Assembly: GCA_013360445.1 (NCBI GenBank)
Contig: JABWBP010000052.1
Location: 1 to 36,441 of the forward strand
Source of the DNA: Calditrichaceae bacterium
GTDB taxonomy: Bacteria > Calditrichota > Calditrichia > RBG-13-44-9 > J075
Direction of reading: 5' to 3'
Length of the DNA: 36,441 nucleotides
The position numbers and the translations under genes were made by a program. Shown piece by piece: positions 1 through 8,471 of the stretch (position 1 is the stretch's first letter; the number at the start of each line of letters is the position of its first letter). The notes beneath the pieces were generated by a model. It saw nothing but the letters and a program-made list of their open reading frames with translations, was not told the origin of the DNA and made no database searches.

Positions 1-37
1 TTACTTAGGTTAACGCGAATGCGGATGGCCGGGATTG

Positions 38-57
38 AACCCCTGTCGGGGTTTTTT
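38..57 (+). terminator. Intrinsic terminator of a gene upstream of the window
   Basis: A perfect stem AACCCC / GGGGTT with a TGTC loop (38-53) runs into an uninterrupted T tract (52-57). This is the classic rho-independent shape on the plus strand. The gene it ends lies left of the window. It isolates dusA from upstream transcription. Confidence 0.7.
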
Positions 58-130
58 ATAGAACAAGGAAACGGAAATTTTAAAATGCGCTTAGTATAAT
101 TAATCGGGCCACCTTTGATCCGAACACGAC

Positions 131-219
131 GGTCAAACTAAAGTTTGACACTCCGGAGTGACAAACTTCAGTTTGTCACTGTCGATGCGGAACTCAAATT
201 CTAAACCTAAATGAGTATA
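131..219. repeat. Composite palindromic intergenic element, copy 1
   Basis: Two adjoining palindromes: an imperfect one at 133-148, and a perfect one with 11-bp arms (157-167 and 170-180) around a TC centre. They are separated by CACTCCGGAGTG. A 28-bp block follows at 191-218. The same 28-bp block recurs at 30023-30050 with two C/T differences, also behind a CTGAAGTTTTG-type palindrome, so this is a dispersed element and not chance. Related palindromes occur at 7416-7437 and 10071-10088. No ORF lies inside. Confidence 0.75.
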
Positions 220-247
220 AACGGCGCCGCCGGCAAATGGCCATCAA

Positions 248-319
248 TGACCATAAATGTCGCGCAGCAATTGACTATAAATGACGCGAAGCGATTGACT
301 TTCAATGACGCGCAGCCCT
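248..319 (+). repeat. Three 24-bp imperfect direct repeats at the dusA 5' end
   Basis: Units at 248-271, 272-295 and 296-319 share the frame TGAC-N-(A/T)-N-AATG-N-CGCG-N-AGC with a few substitutions. The third unit overlaps the ATG at 305 that would open the longest dusA frame. That is one reason to prefer the later start at 335. Function is unknown: it could be a binding-site array or an expanded tandem repeat. Confidence 0.65.
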
Positions 320-334
320 GAAAACACATTAGCA

Positions 335-1384
335 ATGATGATCCCCACGCCTTCACATACACAACGCGGCCGGCTATGGCCGGTAAGCGTCGCCCCGATG
401 ATGGATTGGACCGACCGCCACTACCGCTATTTTATGCGCCGGATTACCCGCCATACCCTGCTCTACACCGAGATGAAAACCACCGGGGCGGTGCTCTTCG
501 GAGAGCGGGAGCGAATCCTGGGTTTCTCCCCGGCGGAAAAGCCCCTGGCCCTGCAATTGGGCGGCGACGACCCCGCGGAACTGGCCGAATGCGCCGGCAT
601 CGCCGAAGAAATGGGCTATGACGAGGTGAATCTCAACGTCGGCTGCCCCAGCGGCCGGGTGCAGCGGGGAAATTTCGGAGCCTGCTTGATGGCGGAGCCG
701 GGGTTGGTGGCCTCCTGCCTGAAAGCCATGCGCGGGGCGGTATCCATCCCGGTAACGGTCAAACACCGCATCGGCATCGACGGGTTGGAAGATTATGAAG
801 ATTTGAAGCGGTTCGTCGGCGTCGTCGCCGCTTCCGGGTGCGACCGTTTTATCGTTCACGCCCGCATCGCCCTGCTGCAAGGGCTGAACCCCAAAGAAAA
901 CCGCACCGTTCCGCCCCTGCGTTATGAAGAGGTGTACCGCTTGAAAGAGGATTTCCCCGGGTTGGCAATCGAAATCAATGGGGGAATTAAATCCCTGGAA
1001 GAGACCTTTGCCCACCTGAACCGGGCGGACGGGGTCATGATCGGGCGCGCCGCGTACGAAAATCCCTATCTTTTCGCAACGGTCGATTCCCTGTTTTATG
1101 AGGACCAGCGCCAACCGCCCACCCGCCGGGAGATCGTCGAAGCGATGATTCCCTACCTGGAGGAACAAATCCGTGCGGGCGTCTTTCCCCGCCACGTTAC
1201 CCGGCATATGCTGGGGCTGTTCCACGGCCGGCCGGGAGCAGGCTTTTGGAAGCGTTGCCTCAGCGAAAACGCCCACAAACCGGAAACCACCGCTGCGATT
1301 TTGCTCGATGCCGCCGGGGGAATTCCGGCGGAAGTGTTGGATGAGCGCCCGGAATTGCCGGTGTTTGCGTGTTCAAGTGCTTGA
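335..1384 (+). CDS. dusA: tRNA-dihydrouridine(20/20a) synthase DusA
   Basis: Flavin-dependent enzyme that reduces uridine to dihydrouridine at positions 20/20a of the tRNA D-loop, in the cytoplasm with FMN and NADPH. The sequence follows the DusA type along its whole length: SVAPMMDWTDRHYRYF near the N-terminus, TEMKTTGAV, ALQLGG, then NLNVGCPSGRVQRGNFG holding the catalytic Cys (TGC at 644-646). HARIALLQGLNPKENR and INGGIKSLEE follow, then DGVMIGRAAYENP. The substrate-binding helical domain follows. Length (349 aa from 335) is normal. An in-frame ATG at 305 lies inside a tandem repeat. ATG 335/338 leaves about 17 residues before the first core motif and fits family starts better, though no clear Shine-Dalgarno is seen. 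The last residues and the stop codon are encoded by an 8-bp repeat array starting at 1361, so the C-terminus may be recently altered. Confidence 0.95.
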   Translation: MMIPTPSHTQRGRLWPVSVAPMMDWTDRHYRYFMRRITRHTLLYTEMKTTGAVLFGERERILGFSPAEKPLALQLGGDDPAELAECAGIAEEMGYDEVNLNVGCPSGRVQRGNFGACLMAEPGLVASCLKAMRGAVSIPVTVKHRIGIDGLEDYEDLKRFVGVVAASGCDRFIVHARIALLQGLNPKENRTVPPLRYEEVYRLKEDFPGLAIEINGGIKSLEETFAHLNRADGVMIGRAAYENPYLFATVDSLFYEDQRQPPTRREIVEAMIPYLEEQIRAGVFPRHVTRHMLGLFHGRPGAGFWKRCLSENAHKPETTAAILLDAAGGIPAEVLDERPELPVFACSSA

Positions 1385-1473
1385 GCGTTTCCCGAAAAGA
1401 TGTCTTTGCCAGAAGTGTTTTAGCGTTCAGGTGTTTAAGTGTTTTTGTAGGGTTGCATTGCGCACTTAAACAC
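1361..1473 (+). repeat. GTGTTNNN 8-bp word array with inverted copy
   Basis: Four 8-bp units lie head to tail at 1361-1392 (GTGTTTGC, GTGTTCAA, GTGCTTGA, GCGTTTCC). Four more lie at 1415-1446 (GTGTTTTA, GCGTTCAG, GTGTTTAA, GTGTTTTT). GTGTTTAAGTG at 1431-1441 is perfectly inverted at 1463-1473, allowing an 11-bp stem. The third unit contains the dusA stop codon. The same word family recurs at 32940-32995 after hemW. Confidence 0.7.
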
Positions 1474-1500
1474 GATAACATGATGCAAGGAGACATATCC

Positions 1501-2601
1501 ATGCGCGTTTTTTGCAGGTTCATAGTGATGTTAGGTGCGGCGCTGATCCACGTCGCCCCGGCCCAGCAGCTTATTTTTCCGGGCCTGGTCGGCCAGCAGC
1601 TATTAGACAGCCTGGTGCAAGCCTATAAGCCGGCGACGGTGCTCAGTTACACCGCGGCGCGGAATTTCATGTACACCGTGCTGGATAACCACGATGACAG
1701 CCTTACCTGCGTATATACCGGCTTCACCGCTTACCTGGATCCGAATGCGCCCGATCCCATCCAGGCGGCGCTGGCTGCCGGCATCAACAACGAGCATACC
1801 TGGCCGCAATCCCTGGGCGCAACGGGAAACGCCCGCGCCGACCTGCACCACCTTTTCCCGGCGCGCGCCGACGTGAACAGCGATCGCGGCAACCTTCCCT
1901 TTGCAGAAATCCCCGATCCCCAAACCGACCGCTGGTATCGCCTGAATTCCCAGCAAACCGCCATTCCCACCCAATTTATCGATGAATACAGCGAACTGGA
2001 TTTGAACCTGAATTTCGAGCCCCGGGAAGACCACAAAGGCAACGTGGCCCGGGCGATCTTCTATTTTTACACCATGTACCAGGACCAGGCCGACCCGTCC
2101 TTTTTCCTGGTTCAGAAAGAAAATTTGCGGGGCTGGAACGTTTTCGATCCCCCGGATGCAGCGGAATTATCCCGCACCGACCTGATCGCCGGGCAGCAGG
2201 AGGGCAAACCCAATCCCTTTGTGCTGGATACCACCCTGGTAAGGAGGGCCTACTTCCAGATTACCGGCCTCGCCGGTAGCCTCCCGGCTGCCCCAACGCC
2301 GGCCAATTTCATATTGCACCCCAATTTCCCCAATCCTTTCAACCCGCAAACCCGCATCGTTTTTGAACTTTTGCACGCGGCAGAAGTGGAACTTGCTATT
2401 TTTGATCTTGCCGGCCGCTTGCTGCGAACCCTGCTTTCCGGCGCCCTTCCCGCCGGGCTGCACGAGGCCGGATGGGACAGCCGCGACGCCCGGGGGAATT
2501 TGCTCCCCTCCGGCGTGTATCTGTACCGCCTGCGGATTTTCGACGCTTCCGGGCGGGGTGAGAGCGGGCAGGAAACGCGAAAAATGGTTTTGATCCGTTA
2601 A
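1501..2601 (+). CDS. Secreted endonuclease I family nuclease with T9SS-type C-terminal domain
   Basis: Probably degrades extracellular DNA or RNA. The start at 1501 is set by AAGGAG (1488-1493) and opens a signal peptide (MRVFCRFIVMLGAALIHVAPAQ); upstream in-frame codons are repeat DNA. The endonuclease I core (EndA/NucM/Vvn type) is visible: NNEHTWPQSLG with His99, then DLHHLFPARADVNSDRGN (114 onward), which carries the metal and catalytic His region. From about residue 270 the protein changes to a sorting domain: HPNFPNPFNPQTRI, then FDLAGRLLRTL, LPSGVYLYRL and a final KMVLIR. That is the layout of T9SS type A cargo. Secretion by this route is inferred, since no Por/Spr machinery is in the window. 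Total length is 366 aa. Confidence 0.88.
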   Translation: MRVFCRFIVMLGAALIHVAPAQQLIFPGLVGQQLLDSLVQAYKPATVLSYTAARNFMYTVLDNHDDSLTCVYTGFTAYLDPNAPDPIQAALAAGINNEHTWPQSLGATGNARADLHHLFPARADVNSDRGNLPFAEIPDPQTDRWYRLNSQQTAIPTQFIDEYSELDLNLNFEPREDHKGNVARAIFYFYTMYQDQADPSFFLVQKENLRGWNVFDPPDAAELSRTDLIAGQQEGKPNPFVLDTTLVRRAYFQITGLAGSLPAAPTPANFILHPNFPNPFNPQTRIVFELLHAAEVELAIFDLAGRLLRTLLSGALPAGLHEAGWDSRDARGNLLPSGVYLYRLRIFDASGRGESGQETRKMVLIR

Positions 2602-2674
2602 AACAGCCTTTATTAAGAATTGCTTTTCTGGCAGGGATAGGTTACATTTTTCATCATTAAATGCTGGGGGTTGA

Positions 2675-3127
2675 ATGAATCTGCAAGAGCTGCTGAATGA
2701 AACCCTTATTACGACTGACTTGCGCGAGGGAAACAAATTTCAGATCATTCAAGAGCTTTTAGAACTGGCGGTTCAGGCGGGAAAAGTTCGTGATGGCGAG
2801 CGGGCATTGAAAGACCTGATCGAGCGGGAACAATATCTTTCCACCGGTTTCGAGAACGGCCTGGCCGTTCCCCACGCCAAAAGCGAAGCGGTAACGGAAA
2901 TGGTGCTGGTTTTCGGGCTGAACAAAAAGGGCGTGGATTTTGATTCGTTGGACGGCAAGCCCACCCATTTCATATTCCTGCTCCTCTCGCCCATGGATAC
3001 CAGCGGCCCGCACATTCAAACCCTGGCGCTGCTGGCGCGGAATTTTCAAAAACCGGATAACGTCGTGCAACTGAAAAATGCCGACGGCGTTCAGGAAGTG
3101 GTGGCAATCCTGCGGGAATTCAAATGA
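2675..3127 (+). CDS. PTS EIIA-like protein (fructose/PtsN type)
   Basis: A 150-residue single-domain EIIA of the fructose/mannitol class. The phosphorylatable His67 lies in GLAVPHAK, preceded by the typical REQYLSTGFENG. LLLSPMDTSGPHIQTLALLA matches the second conserved block. No membrane PTS component lies nearby, so a regulatory (PtsN-like) role is more likely than sugar transport; this is inference. A G-rich stretch (GGGGG, about 2664) precedes the ATG. The stop overlaps the next gene's start as ATGA at 3124-3127, so the two are probably translated together. Confidence 0.85.
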   Translation: MNLQELLNETLITTDLREGNKFQIIQELLELAVQAGKVRDGERALKDLIEREQYLSTGFENGLAVPHAKSEAVTEMVLVFGLNKKGVDFDSLDGKPTHFIFLLLSPMDTSGPHIQTLALLARNFQKPDNVVQLKNADGVQEVVAILREFK

Positions 3128-4113
3128 TCAAACGGAGCGCCGTGGAATTTTCCGAGCAATTCAAACCGTATATTGAACGGGTTCGGCAGGATCTGTTGAA
3201 CAGCGTTGCACCCTCCCTCCCCTCATCGCTGGGCGAACCCATCCACTATTTTCTGCAAATGCCCGGCAAGAAAATCCGCCCCCTGCTCACTTTGTGCTCC
3301 TGCCAGGCAGTCGGCGGGCGTTGGGAAACGGCGCTGCCCGCCGCTATCGCGGTAGAGCTTTTTCATGACTTCACCCTTATCCATGACGACATCATGGACC
3401 AGGATGACCTCCGGCGGGGATTCCAGACCTTGCACGTCAAATACGGAGAGAGCACCGCCATCCTGGTGGGAGACGCGCTGATCGGGCTGGCTTATCAGGA
3501 GCTTATCAAATCTCCCCCGGATTACCGGGATGCCATTGTAAAAATCTTTACCGAAGCGCTGGTGAAAGTGTGCGAAGGGCAGGCGCTGGATAAGGAGTTC
3601 GAATCCCGCGAAGAGGTGAGCGTGGACGAATACCTGGATATGATCGCCAAAAAAACCGCCTGGCTTCTCAAGGTGGCCTGCGCGTTGGGGGCAATCTGCG
3701 GCGGGGGCAGCCAACGGCAGGTGGAACTGCTGACCCGCTTCGGGGATTTGTTAGGGCTGGGTTTCCAGATTCAGGATGATTTGCTGGATTTCATCGCCGA
3801 TGAATCCAAATTGGGCAAAAAAGTGGGCAGCGATTATAAAATGCACAAAAAAACCTACGTCAACCTCAAATACCGGGAGCTTTTGCAGCAACAGCCGGAG
3901 CTGCAGCGCCGGTATTCCCTCGATTTAGCGGAATATCCCGCCTTTTCGGATTTCCAGAAGGCGCTATACGCCACCGGGGTAGTGGAAGAAGTGCAGCGAG
4001 AAGCGGAGCGTTATACCCGGGAAGCGCTGAACGCCCTGGAACAGGTAATCCCCCTGAACGAGGATAATCCCCTCTATATCATCACTCGATTTTTACAAAA
4101 TCGGCAATACTAA
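3124..4113 (+). CDS. Polyprenyl synthetase family protein (short-chain prenyl diphosphate synthase)
   Basis: Condenses isopentenyl diphosphate onto allylic diphosphates to make a C15-C20 or longer isoprenoid. Seen: GKKIRPLL near residue 49, first Asp-rich motif HDDIMDQDDLRRG (D88, D89, D92), second motif QIQDDLLDF (D218, D219, D222) and GKKVGSDYKMHKKT (231-244). The first motif has no two-residue insertion, and the residue five before it is Phe83. In characterised enzymes a bulky residue there limits the chain to about C15-C20, so a farnesyl or geranylgeranyl product is favoured; this is inference. The length of 329 aa is usual. The start overlaps the EIIA stop. Confidence 0.9.
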   Translation: MIKRSAVEFSEQFKPYIERVRQDLLNSVAPSLPSSLGEPIHYFLQMPGKKIRPLLTLCSCQAVGGRWETALPAAIAVELFHDFTLIHDDIMDQDDLRRGFQTLHVKYGESTAILVGDALIGLAYQELIKSPPDYRDAIVKIFTEALVKVCEGQALDKEFESREEVSVDEYLDMIAKKTAWLLKVACALGAICGGGSQRQVELLTRFGDLLGLGFQIQDDLLDFIADESKLGKKVGSDYKMHKKTYVNLKYRELLQQQPELQRRYSLDLAEYPAFSDFQKALYATGVVEEVQREAERYTREALNALEQVIPLNEDNPLYIITRFLQNRQY

Positions 4114-4151
4114 CAAACCAGCTTGTCAAACCTAACACGAGGAACAGAAAG

Positions 4152-5906
4152 ATGCGCAAGATGTTCATTTTTGCGATGGTTTTTGGTGTAATCGCCGGGA
4201 TTAGCGCAGCAGCGAAAGCCCAATCAGCGGAACGAATCAGCCCCCGCTTGCAGGATGCGCTGGCTTCCAAAGCCGCGGGCGAGACGGTGGCCGCCTGGGT
4301 TTTCTTTACCGATAAAGGGCCGCAAGCCGCAGCCCTGCTAAGCGAAGCGGAAGCCCGACTGACCCCGAAAGCGCTCCAGCGCCGGCTGCGCAACCGCGGC
4401 GCCGGCAACTTAGTAGATCGCCACGACCTGCCGGTCAATGCCCAATACGTGCAGGAAGTTGCTTCCCGGGCGGCGCGAATTCGCCATAAATCCCGCTGGC
4501 TGAACGCGGTGTCCGCGGAGATCGAAAAATCCGAAATTGCGAAGTTAGCGCAATTGCCCTTCGTCAAAAAGATCGACCTGGTGCGCTCCGCCCGCCGCCC
4601 CATGCCGGAAGTTCACCCCCTGTCCCCGTCGCTGCACAAGGGCGGCGATCCCGGGATTCATTCCCTGAACTACGGCCCCTCTTTAGCGCAAAACCAGCAG
4701 ATCAACGTGGTGGCGCTGCACGATTTAGGCTATAACGGCAGCGGGGTGATGGTGGCCATGTTGGACGCCGGGTTCAACAACTTGCAGCATGAGGCGCTGG
4801 CCAATCTGAACATTCTGCACACCTGGGATTTTGTGAACGGCGACAGCAACGTGGAGGATGAGCCGGGGCAGATGGGCAGCGGCAACCACGGAACCCTGAC
4901 CTTTAGCGCCCTGGCAGGATTCAAGGAAGGGGAATTGATCGGCCCTGCTTATGGAGCGGATTTCATTCTCGCCAAGACCGAGAATACCGACTACGAACGC
5001 CATATCGAAGAAGACCACTGGGTGGCCGGGGCGGAGTGGGCGGACAGCTTAGGGGCGGATATTATCAGCAGCTCCCTGGGCTACCGCGATTTCGATCCCG
5101 GTGAATTCAGCTACACCTGGCAGGATATGAACGGGGATATCGCCATCTCCACCATCGGGGCGGACATTGCCGCCAGCCGGGGAATCTTGGTGGTAAATTC
5201 CGCCGGGAACGAATGGGAGCCTATCCCGCCGGTGCAAAATACCCTGATCGCCCCCTGCGACGGCGACAGCGTGATGGCGGTGGGCGCGGTGACTGAATCC
5301 GGAAACCGCGCTTCGTTCAGCTCCATGGGCCCCAGCGCCGACGGGCGCATCAAGCCGGACGTTATGGCCAGGGGCGTATCCACCGCTTGCGCCAGCCCTT
5401 ATAGTCCCACCGGTTATTCAACCGCTAATGGGACCTCGCTCTCCTGCCCGTTGGCGGCCGGGGCGGCGGCGCTGGTGTTGCAGGTAAATCCTTCCGCCAG
5501 CAACATGCAAATCCTGCAAGCGCTGCGCAATACCGCCAACAACGCCGGCGCTCCTAACAACCAATACGGCTGGGGAATCATCAACGCCTACAACGCCGCC
5601 TTTGCGGTAACCGGCATGGCGGGGGGAGAAATTAGCCTGCCCGACCGGATCGAATTATTCCCCGCTTACCCCAATCCCTTCAATCCCTCCACCACCATCC
5701 GCTACCGCGTTCCCCAAAACGGCACGGCAACCCTGACGGCTTTCAACCTGTTGGGACAGCAAGTGGCAACGCTGGCGGAGGGTCCCCGGGCGGCCGGGGA
5801 GCACCAGGTAGTCTGGAACGCGCAGGGGTTGCCCTCCGGGGTGTATTACCTGGTGTTGAGCGCGGCCCGGCAGCGGCAGGTGCAAAAGGTGGTGCTGCTG
5901 AAGTAG
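4152..5906 (+). CDS. Secreted S8 subtilisin-like serine peptidase with T9SS-type C-terminal domain
   Basis: Extracellular protease of 584 aa. The signal peptide (MRKMFIFAMVFGVIAGISAAAKA) is followed by a propeptide-like region (about 30-150, ending LPFVKKIDLVRSARRP). The catalytic domain has Asp205 (VAMLDAGF), His246 (GSGNHGT), oxyanion Asn353 (VVNSAGNE) and Ser429 (NGTSLSCPLAAG), so the triad is intact. A sorting domain starts at about residue 500: AYPNPFNPSTTIRY, FNLLGQQVATL, LPSGVYYLVL, KVVLLK. GAGGA about 8-9 nt upstream supports the ATG. It is one of three T9SS-type cargo candidates here. Confidence 0.92.
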   Translation: MRKMFIFAMVFGVIAGISAAAKAQSAERISPRLQDALASKAAGETVAAWVFFTDKGPQAAALLSEAEARLTPKALQRRLRNRGAGNLVDRHDLPVNAQYVQEVASRAARIRHKSRWLNAVSAEIEKSEIAKLAQLPFVKKIDLVRSARRPMPEVHPLSPSLHKGGDPGIHSLNYGPSLAQNQQINVVALHDLGYNGSGVMVAMLDAGFNNLQHEALANLNILHTWDFVNGDSNVEDEPGQMGSGNHGTLTFSALAGFKEGELIGPAYGADFILAKTENTDYERHIEEDHWVAGAEWADSLGADIISSSLGYRDFDPGEFSYTWQDMNGDIAISTIGADIAASRGILVVNSAGNEWEPIPPVQNTLIAPCDGDSVMAVGAVTESGNRASFSSMGPSADGRIKPDVMARGVSTACASPYSPTGYSTANGTSLSCPLAAGAAALVLQVNPSASNMQILQALRNTANNAGAPNNQYGWGIINAYNAAFAVTGMAGGEISLPDRIELFPAYPNPFNPSTTIRYRVPQNGTATLTAFNLLGQQVATLAEGPRAAGEHQVVWNAQGLPSGVYYLVLSAARQRQVQKVVLLK

Positions 5907-5951
5907 GGCGTTGAAGGGCCAGGAGCGATACGGCGAGCGGGTAAGGATGGG

Positions 5952-6008
5952 GGTGTAAGGTATAGGGTATAGGGTATAGGGAAGGAAGCAGGCCTTATAC
6001 CTTACACC
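5952..6008. repeat. TATAGGG heptamer array in an inverted repeat
   Basis: Three exact TATAGGG units (5961-5981) follow GGTGTAAGG. The 13-bp arm 5952-5964 is perfectly inverted at 5996-6008, giving a long hairpin. It lies 45 bp after the subtilisin stop and before the transporter. There is no T tract, so it is not a standard terminator. Confidence 0.65.
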
Positions 6009-6065
6009 CTATACCTTATATCGAATCCCCCTATTACCTAACACTACTAATCAAACGAGGATGCG

Positions 6066-7367
6066 ATGGAACAACCAAAAGAAGCGAGAACCCCTTTCCC
6101 ACGGGTATTCTGGGTGGCTAACTTAATCGAAGTGCTGGAGCGCTTTTCCTATTATGGAATTTACATGGGCTTCGGGATTTACATGGCCTCTCTCGGCTAC
6201 ACCCGCGCCCAATTAGGCGTTGTGCAGAGCCTTTTTCTCTTTTTCTCTTACATGATCCCGGTCATTTCCGGGACGTTTGCCGACAAGTACGGTTTCAAGA
6301 AGGTCTTGATCGTCTCTTACCTGGCCTACCTGCCTTCCATCTTGCTGCTGCTGCTCACCAAAACCTTCTCCGGGCTGGCGTTGACCATGCTGGCAATCGG
6401 GCTGGCGGCGGGTATTTTCAAGCCGCTCATCTCCGGCACGGTGCGGGCGGTGACGGATAGGACCAACAAAACCGTGGGCTTCGGGATTTTTTACGCCATG
6501 GTGAACGTGGGCGCTTCCTTCGGCCCCGTGGTGGCCGGCAAGCTACGGGCGATCTCCTGGGAGTATGCCTTTATCGCCGCGGCCATCGGCATCGGGCTGA
6601 TGCTGCTGATCACCATTTTCTTTTATAAAGAACCGGAGCGAGAGATCGAAGGCGCTACCCTGGGGCAGAAGTTCAAAGATATTTACATCGCCCTCTCGGA
6701 TATGCGTTTCCTGACCTTGCTGATTCTGTTGGCGGTGTTTTTCTGGCTCCCCTTCTGGGCATTTTTCAACCTGGCGGCCATTTACGTGGATGAAAATCTC
6801 GATACCGCAGCGCTGTATATGAATTTGAAAAGCGTTTTCGGAACCGCTTTCGCGGATTTCTTCTCCCGGGATGACAACGGAACCCGGCGGTTGTTAGGCG
6901 AGACCATCTCCCATACCGGCTATATCATTATGATCTTCCAGGTTTTCGTTTCCAAAGTGGCGGAGAAAAAAAGCGCCATTCCCACCTTCCTGTTCGGCAT
7001 GTTTGTCGCGGCGCTGGGATTGTTCTTCATCGGCTTTGCCAAAATTTCTTTTTCCGCCTGGGTATTTTTCGGCATTTTCTTGTTCGCCATCGGGGAAATG
7101 GTCTCTTCGCCGCGCATCCAGGAATACATCACCTGGATTGCCCCGAAAGAGAAAGCCGGCCTGTACATGGGCTCCAACTTCCTGGCGGTCGGCCTGGGCG
7201 GCGGGGGGTTGAGCGGGATTACCTACACCACCCTCTCCGGCTACTTCCGCGACATCGGCCATCCCGAATACGTGTGGTACACCCTGGGGGCGCACTGCCT
7301 TATCGGGATTGTAGCGATCTGGGGATTTACCAAAGCGGTGGGGCAGTTCAAAGAGCTGGAACACTAA
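6066..7367 (+). CDS. MFS transporter, POT/PTR-like (probable peptide:H+ symporter relative)
   Basis: Polytopic inner-membrane carrier of 433 aa with about twelve hydrophobic segments. The first helix has E22, E25-R26-F27 and Y29-Y30-G31, i.e. EVLERFSYYG. This ExxERFxYY motif marks proton-coupled oligopeptide transporters (POT/PTR2). The MFS loop signature follows as GTFADKYGFKKVL. A long central stretch (about 245-300) departs from usual POT proteins, and the total is shorter than typical bacterial POTs (about 490-500 aa). Substrate is therefore uncertain; peptides are the best guess. CGAGG five bases upstream supports the start. Confidence 0.8.
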   Translation: MEQPKEARTPFPRVFWVANLIEVLERFSYYGIYMGFGIYMASLGYTRAQLGVVQSLFLFFSYMIPVISGTFADKYGFKKVLIVSYLAYLPSILLLLLTKTFSGLALTMLAIGLAAGIFKPLISGTVRAVTDRTNKTVGFGIFYAMVNVGASFGPVVAGKLRAISWEYAFIAAAIGIGLMLLITIFFYKEPEREIEGATLGQKFKDIYIALSDMRFLTLLILLAVFFWLPFWAFFNLAAIYVDENLDTAALYMNLKSVFGTAFADFFSRDDNGTRRLLGETISHTGYIIMIFQVFVSKVAEKKSAIPTFLFGMFVAALGLFFIGFAKISFSAWVFFGIFLFAIGEMVSSPRIQEYITWIAPKEKAGLYMGSNFLAVGLGGGGLSGITYTTLSGYFRDIGHPEYVWYTLGAHCLIGIVAIWGFTKAVGQFKELEH

Positions 7368-7415
7368 ACCCTCTCGTCGCCACGGCGGGAGGCTCTGGCT
7401 GCTGAATCCTCCAGG

Positions 7416-7467
7416 AGTGCAAAATTTATTTTGCACTGACCGTGCAACCCGGCCATCCGGGTTGCAC
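7416..7467. repeat. Paired palindromes after the transporter gene
   Basis: AGTGCAAAAT / ATTTTGCACT around a TT centre (7416-7437, perfect 10-bp arms) is followed by GTGCAACCCGG / CCGGGTTGCAC (7442-7452 and 7457-7467). The first resembles the palindromes at 157-180 and 10071-10088. Neither is followed by a T tract. The remaining bases to 7608 are AT-rich with no recognised element. Confidence 0.65.
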
Positions 7468-7608
7468 TCCCGCGGGTATAAAAGGTCTTGTCGAAATAAA
7501 TAAATTTTAAAAACCCGTCAATAAATAGAGGAGATTTGATAATATAAATAAGAAGGGATTTGGAAAATAATAGCGATCAAGGATTTCTTGATGGCCGGAG
7601 GAGGCGCC

Positions 7609-7803
7609 ATGCTGTACAAAGCAGAAATTTTCGGGAAAGACCCCAAGAACCCGGAAAGGGTTTATTACATCACCGCCGACAATATTGTGGATGCGACCAT
7701 CAAAGCGCGGGTGAAGCTGAAGGAAGAAAACCCCAACGATGAACTGCGGGTGGGCAGGGTAGAGGAGGTGAAAGGCGACGTGGTGGACGTTTCGCTTCCT
7801 TGA
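7609..7803 (+). CDS. Small uncharacterised protein (64 aa)
   Basis: Not recognised. The start at 7609 is fixed by a strong GGAGGAGG (7597-7604); earlier in-frame TTG 7588 and ATG 7591 lie on or before that site and are unlikely starts. The product MLYKAEIFGKDPKNPERVYY... is soluble, charged (many Lys/Glu/Asp), with no signal peptide or membrane segment. Alternating hydrophobic stretches suggest a small alpha/beta fold. It stands alone, 68 bp from the convergent apt gene. The good ribosome site and balanced composition argue for a real gene. Confidence 0.6.
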   Translation: MLYKAEIFGKDPKNPERVYYITADNIVDATIKARVKLKEENPNDELRVGRVEEVKGDVVDVSLP

Positions 7804-7871
7804 TAACCGAATCCCGAGCTGAGTGAAAAGATGGCGATCCACCGGCGTCCAGCCTCCACCTGGCCGGCGAA

Positions 7872-8390
7872 TCAAATTTTATAACGAATCAAAGATTGAA
7901 TTTCGTATTCCTTCAGCTTTTCCCGCCCTTTCAGGTCGGTCAATTCGATCAGGAATGAGAGGCCGACGATTTTCCCCCCTAACCGTTCCACCAGGCGGCA
8001 GGTCGCCGAAGCCGTGCCCCCCGTGGCCAGCAGGTCGTCAACGATGAGCACCCGGTCGGTTCTGCGAACCGCGTCGAGGTGGATTTCCACGCTGTCTTTC
8101 CCGTACTCTAACAGGTACTCTTCCGAGAGCGTTTCCGCGGGCAGCTTGCCGGGTTTGCGCACCGGCACGAAGCCGATATTCAGCTTATAGGCCATGGCCG
8201 CCCCGAAAATGAAGCCCCGGGATTCTATGCCCACGATTTTGCTGATGTCGTGGCTGCGAAAAGGAGCGTAGAGGTGATCTACCGCGGTGGAGAACACCTC
8301 CGGCTCTTTCAGCAGGGTGGTAATGTCTTTGAACTGGATGCCCTGCACCGGAAAATCCGGCACGTTGCGGATGTAAGATTCGAAGTTCAT
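7872..8390 (-). CDS. apt: Adenine phosphoribosyltransferase
   Basis: Converts adenine and PRPP to AMP plus diphosphate (purine salvage, cytoplasm). The 172-residue protein matches Apt throughout: NVPDFPVQGIQFKDITTLL at the N-terminus, GIESRGFIFG, VPVRKPGKLP and the PRPP-binding motif VLIVDDLLATGGTA. AAGGAAAAGG lies just before the ATG at 8390. It is downstream of the acyP/unknown pair on the same strand, with a repeat array between, so co-transcription is possible but unproven. Confidence 0.96.
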   Translation of the reverse strand: MNFESYIRNVPDFPVQGIQFKDITTLLKEPEVFSTAVDHLYAPFRSHDISKIVGIESRGFIFGAAMAYKLNIGFVPVRKPGKLPAETLSEEYLLEYGKDSVEIHLDAVRRTDRVLIVDDLLATGGTASATCRLVERLGGKIVGLSFLIELTDLKGREKLKEYEIQSLIRYKI

Positions 8391-8471
8391 CGCCTTTTCC
8401 TTATTTTAGTAACCAGGAACGAAATTACAATACGGATTATTATCTGATGTTACGCAGACACCAAAAATCAA

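Noticed and set aside
18-57. tRNA-like T-arm on the minus strand (TTCAATC between G and C runs)
   Set aside because: Only two stem pairs form before a G-G mismatch, and no acceptor or anticodon stem is found. The same bases make a good plus-strand terminator.
374-1276. 300-aa minus-strand frame opposite dusA
   Set aside because: DusA is unmistakable on the plus strand. The antisense frame is low-complexity with no recognisable domain.
5952-6008. Rho-independent terminator
   Set aside because: The hairpin is long but its right arm is not followed by a T tract; I class it with the word arrays.
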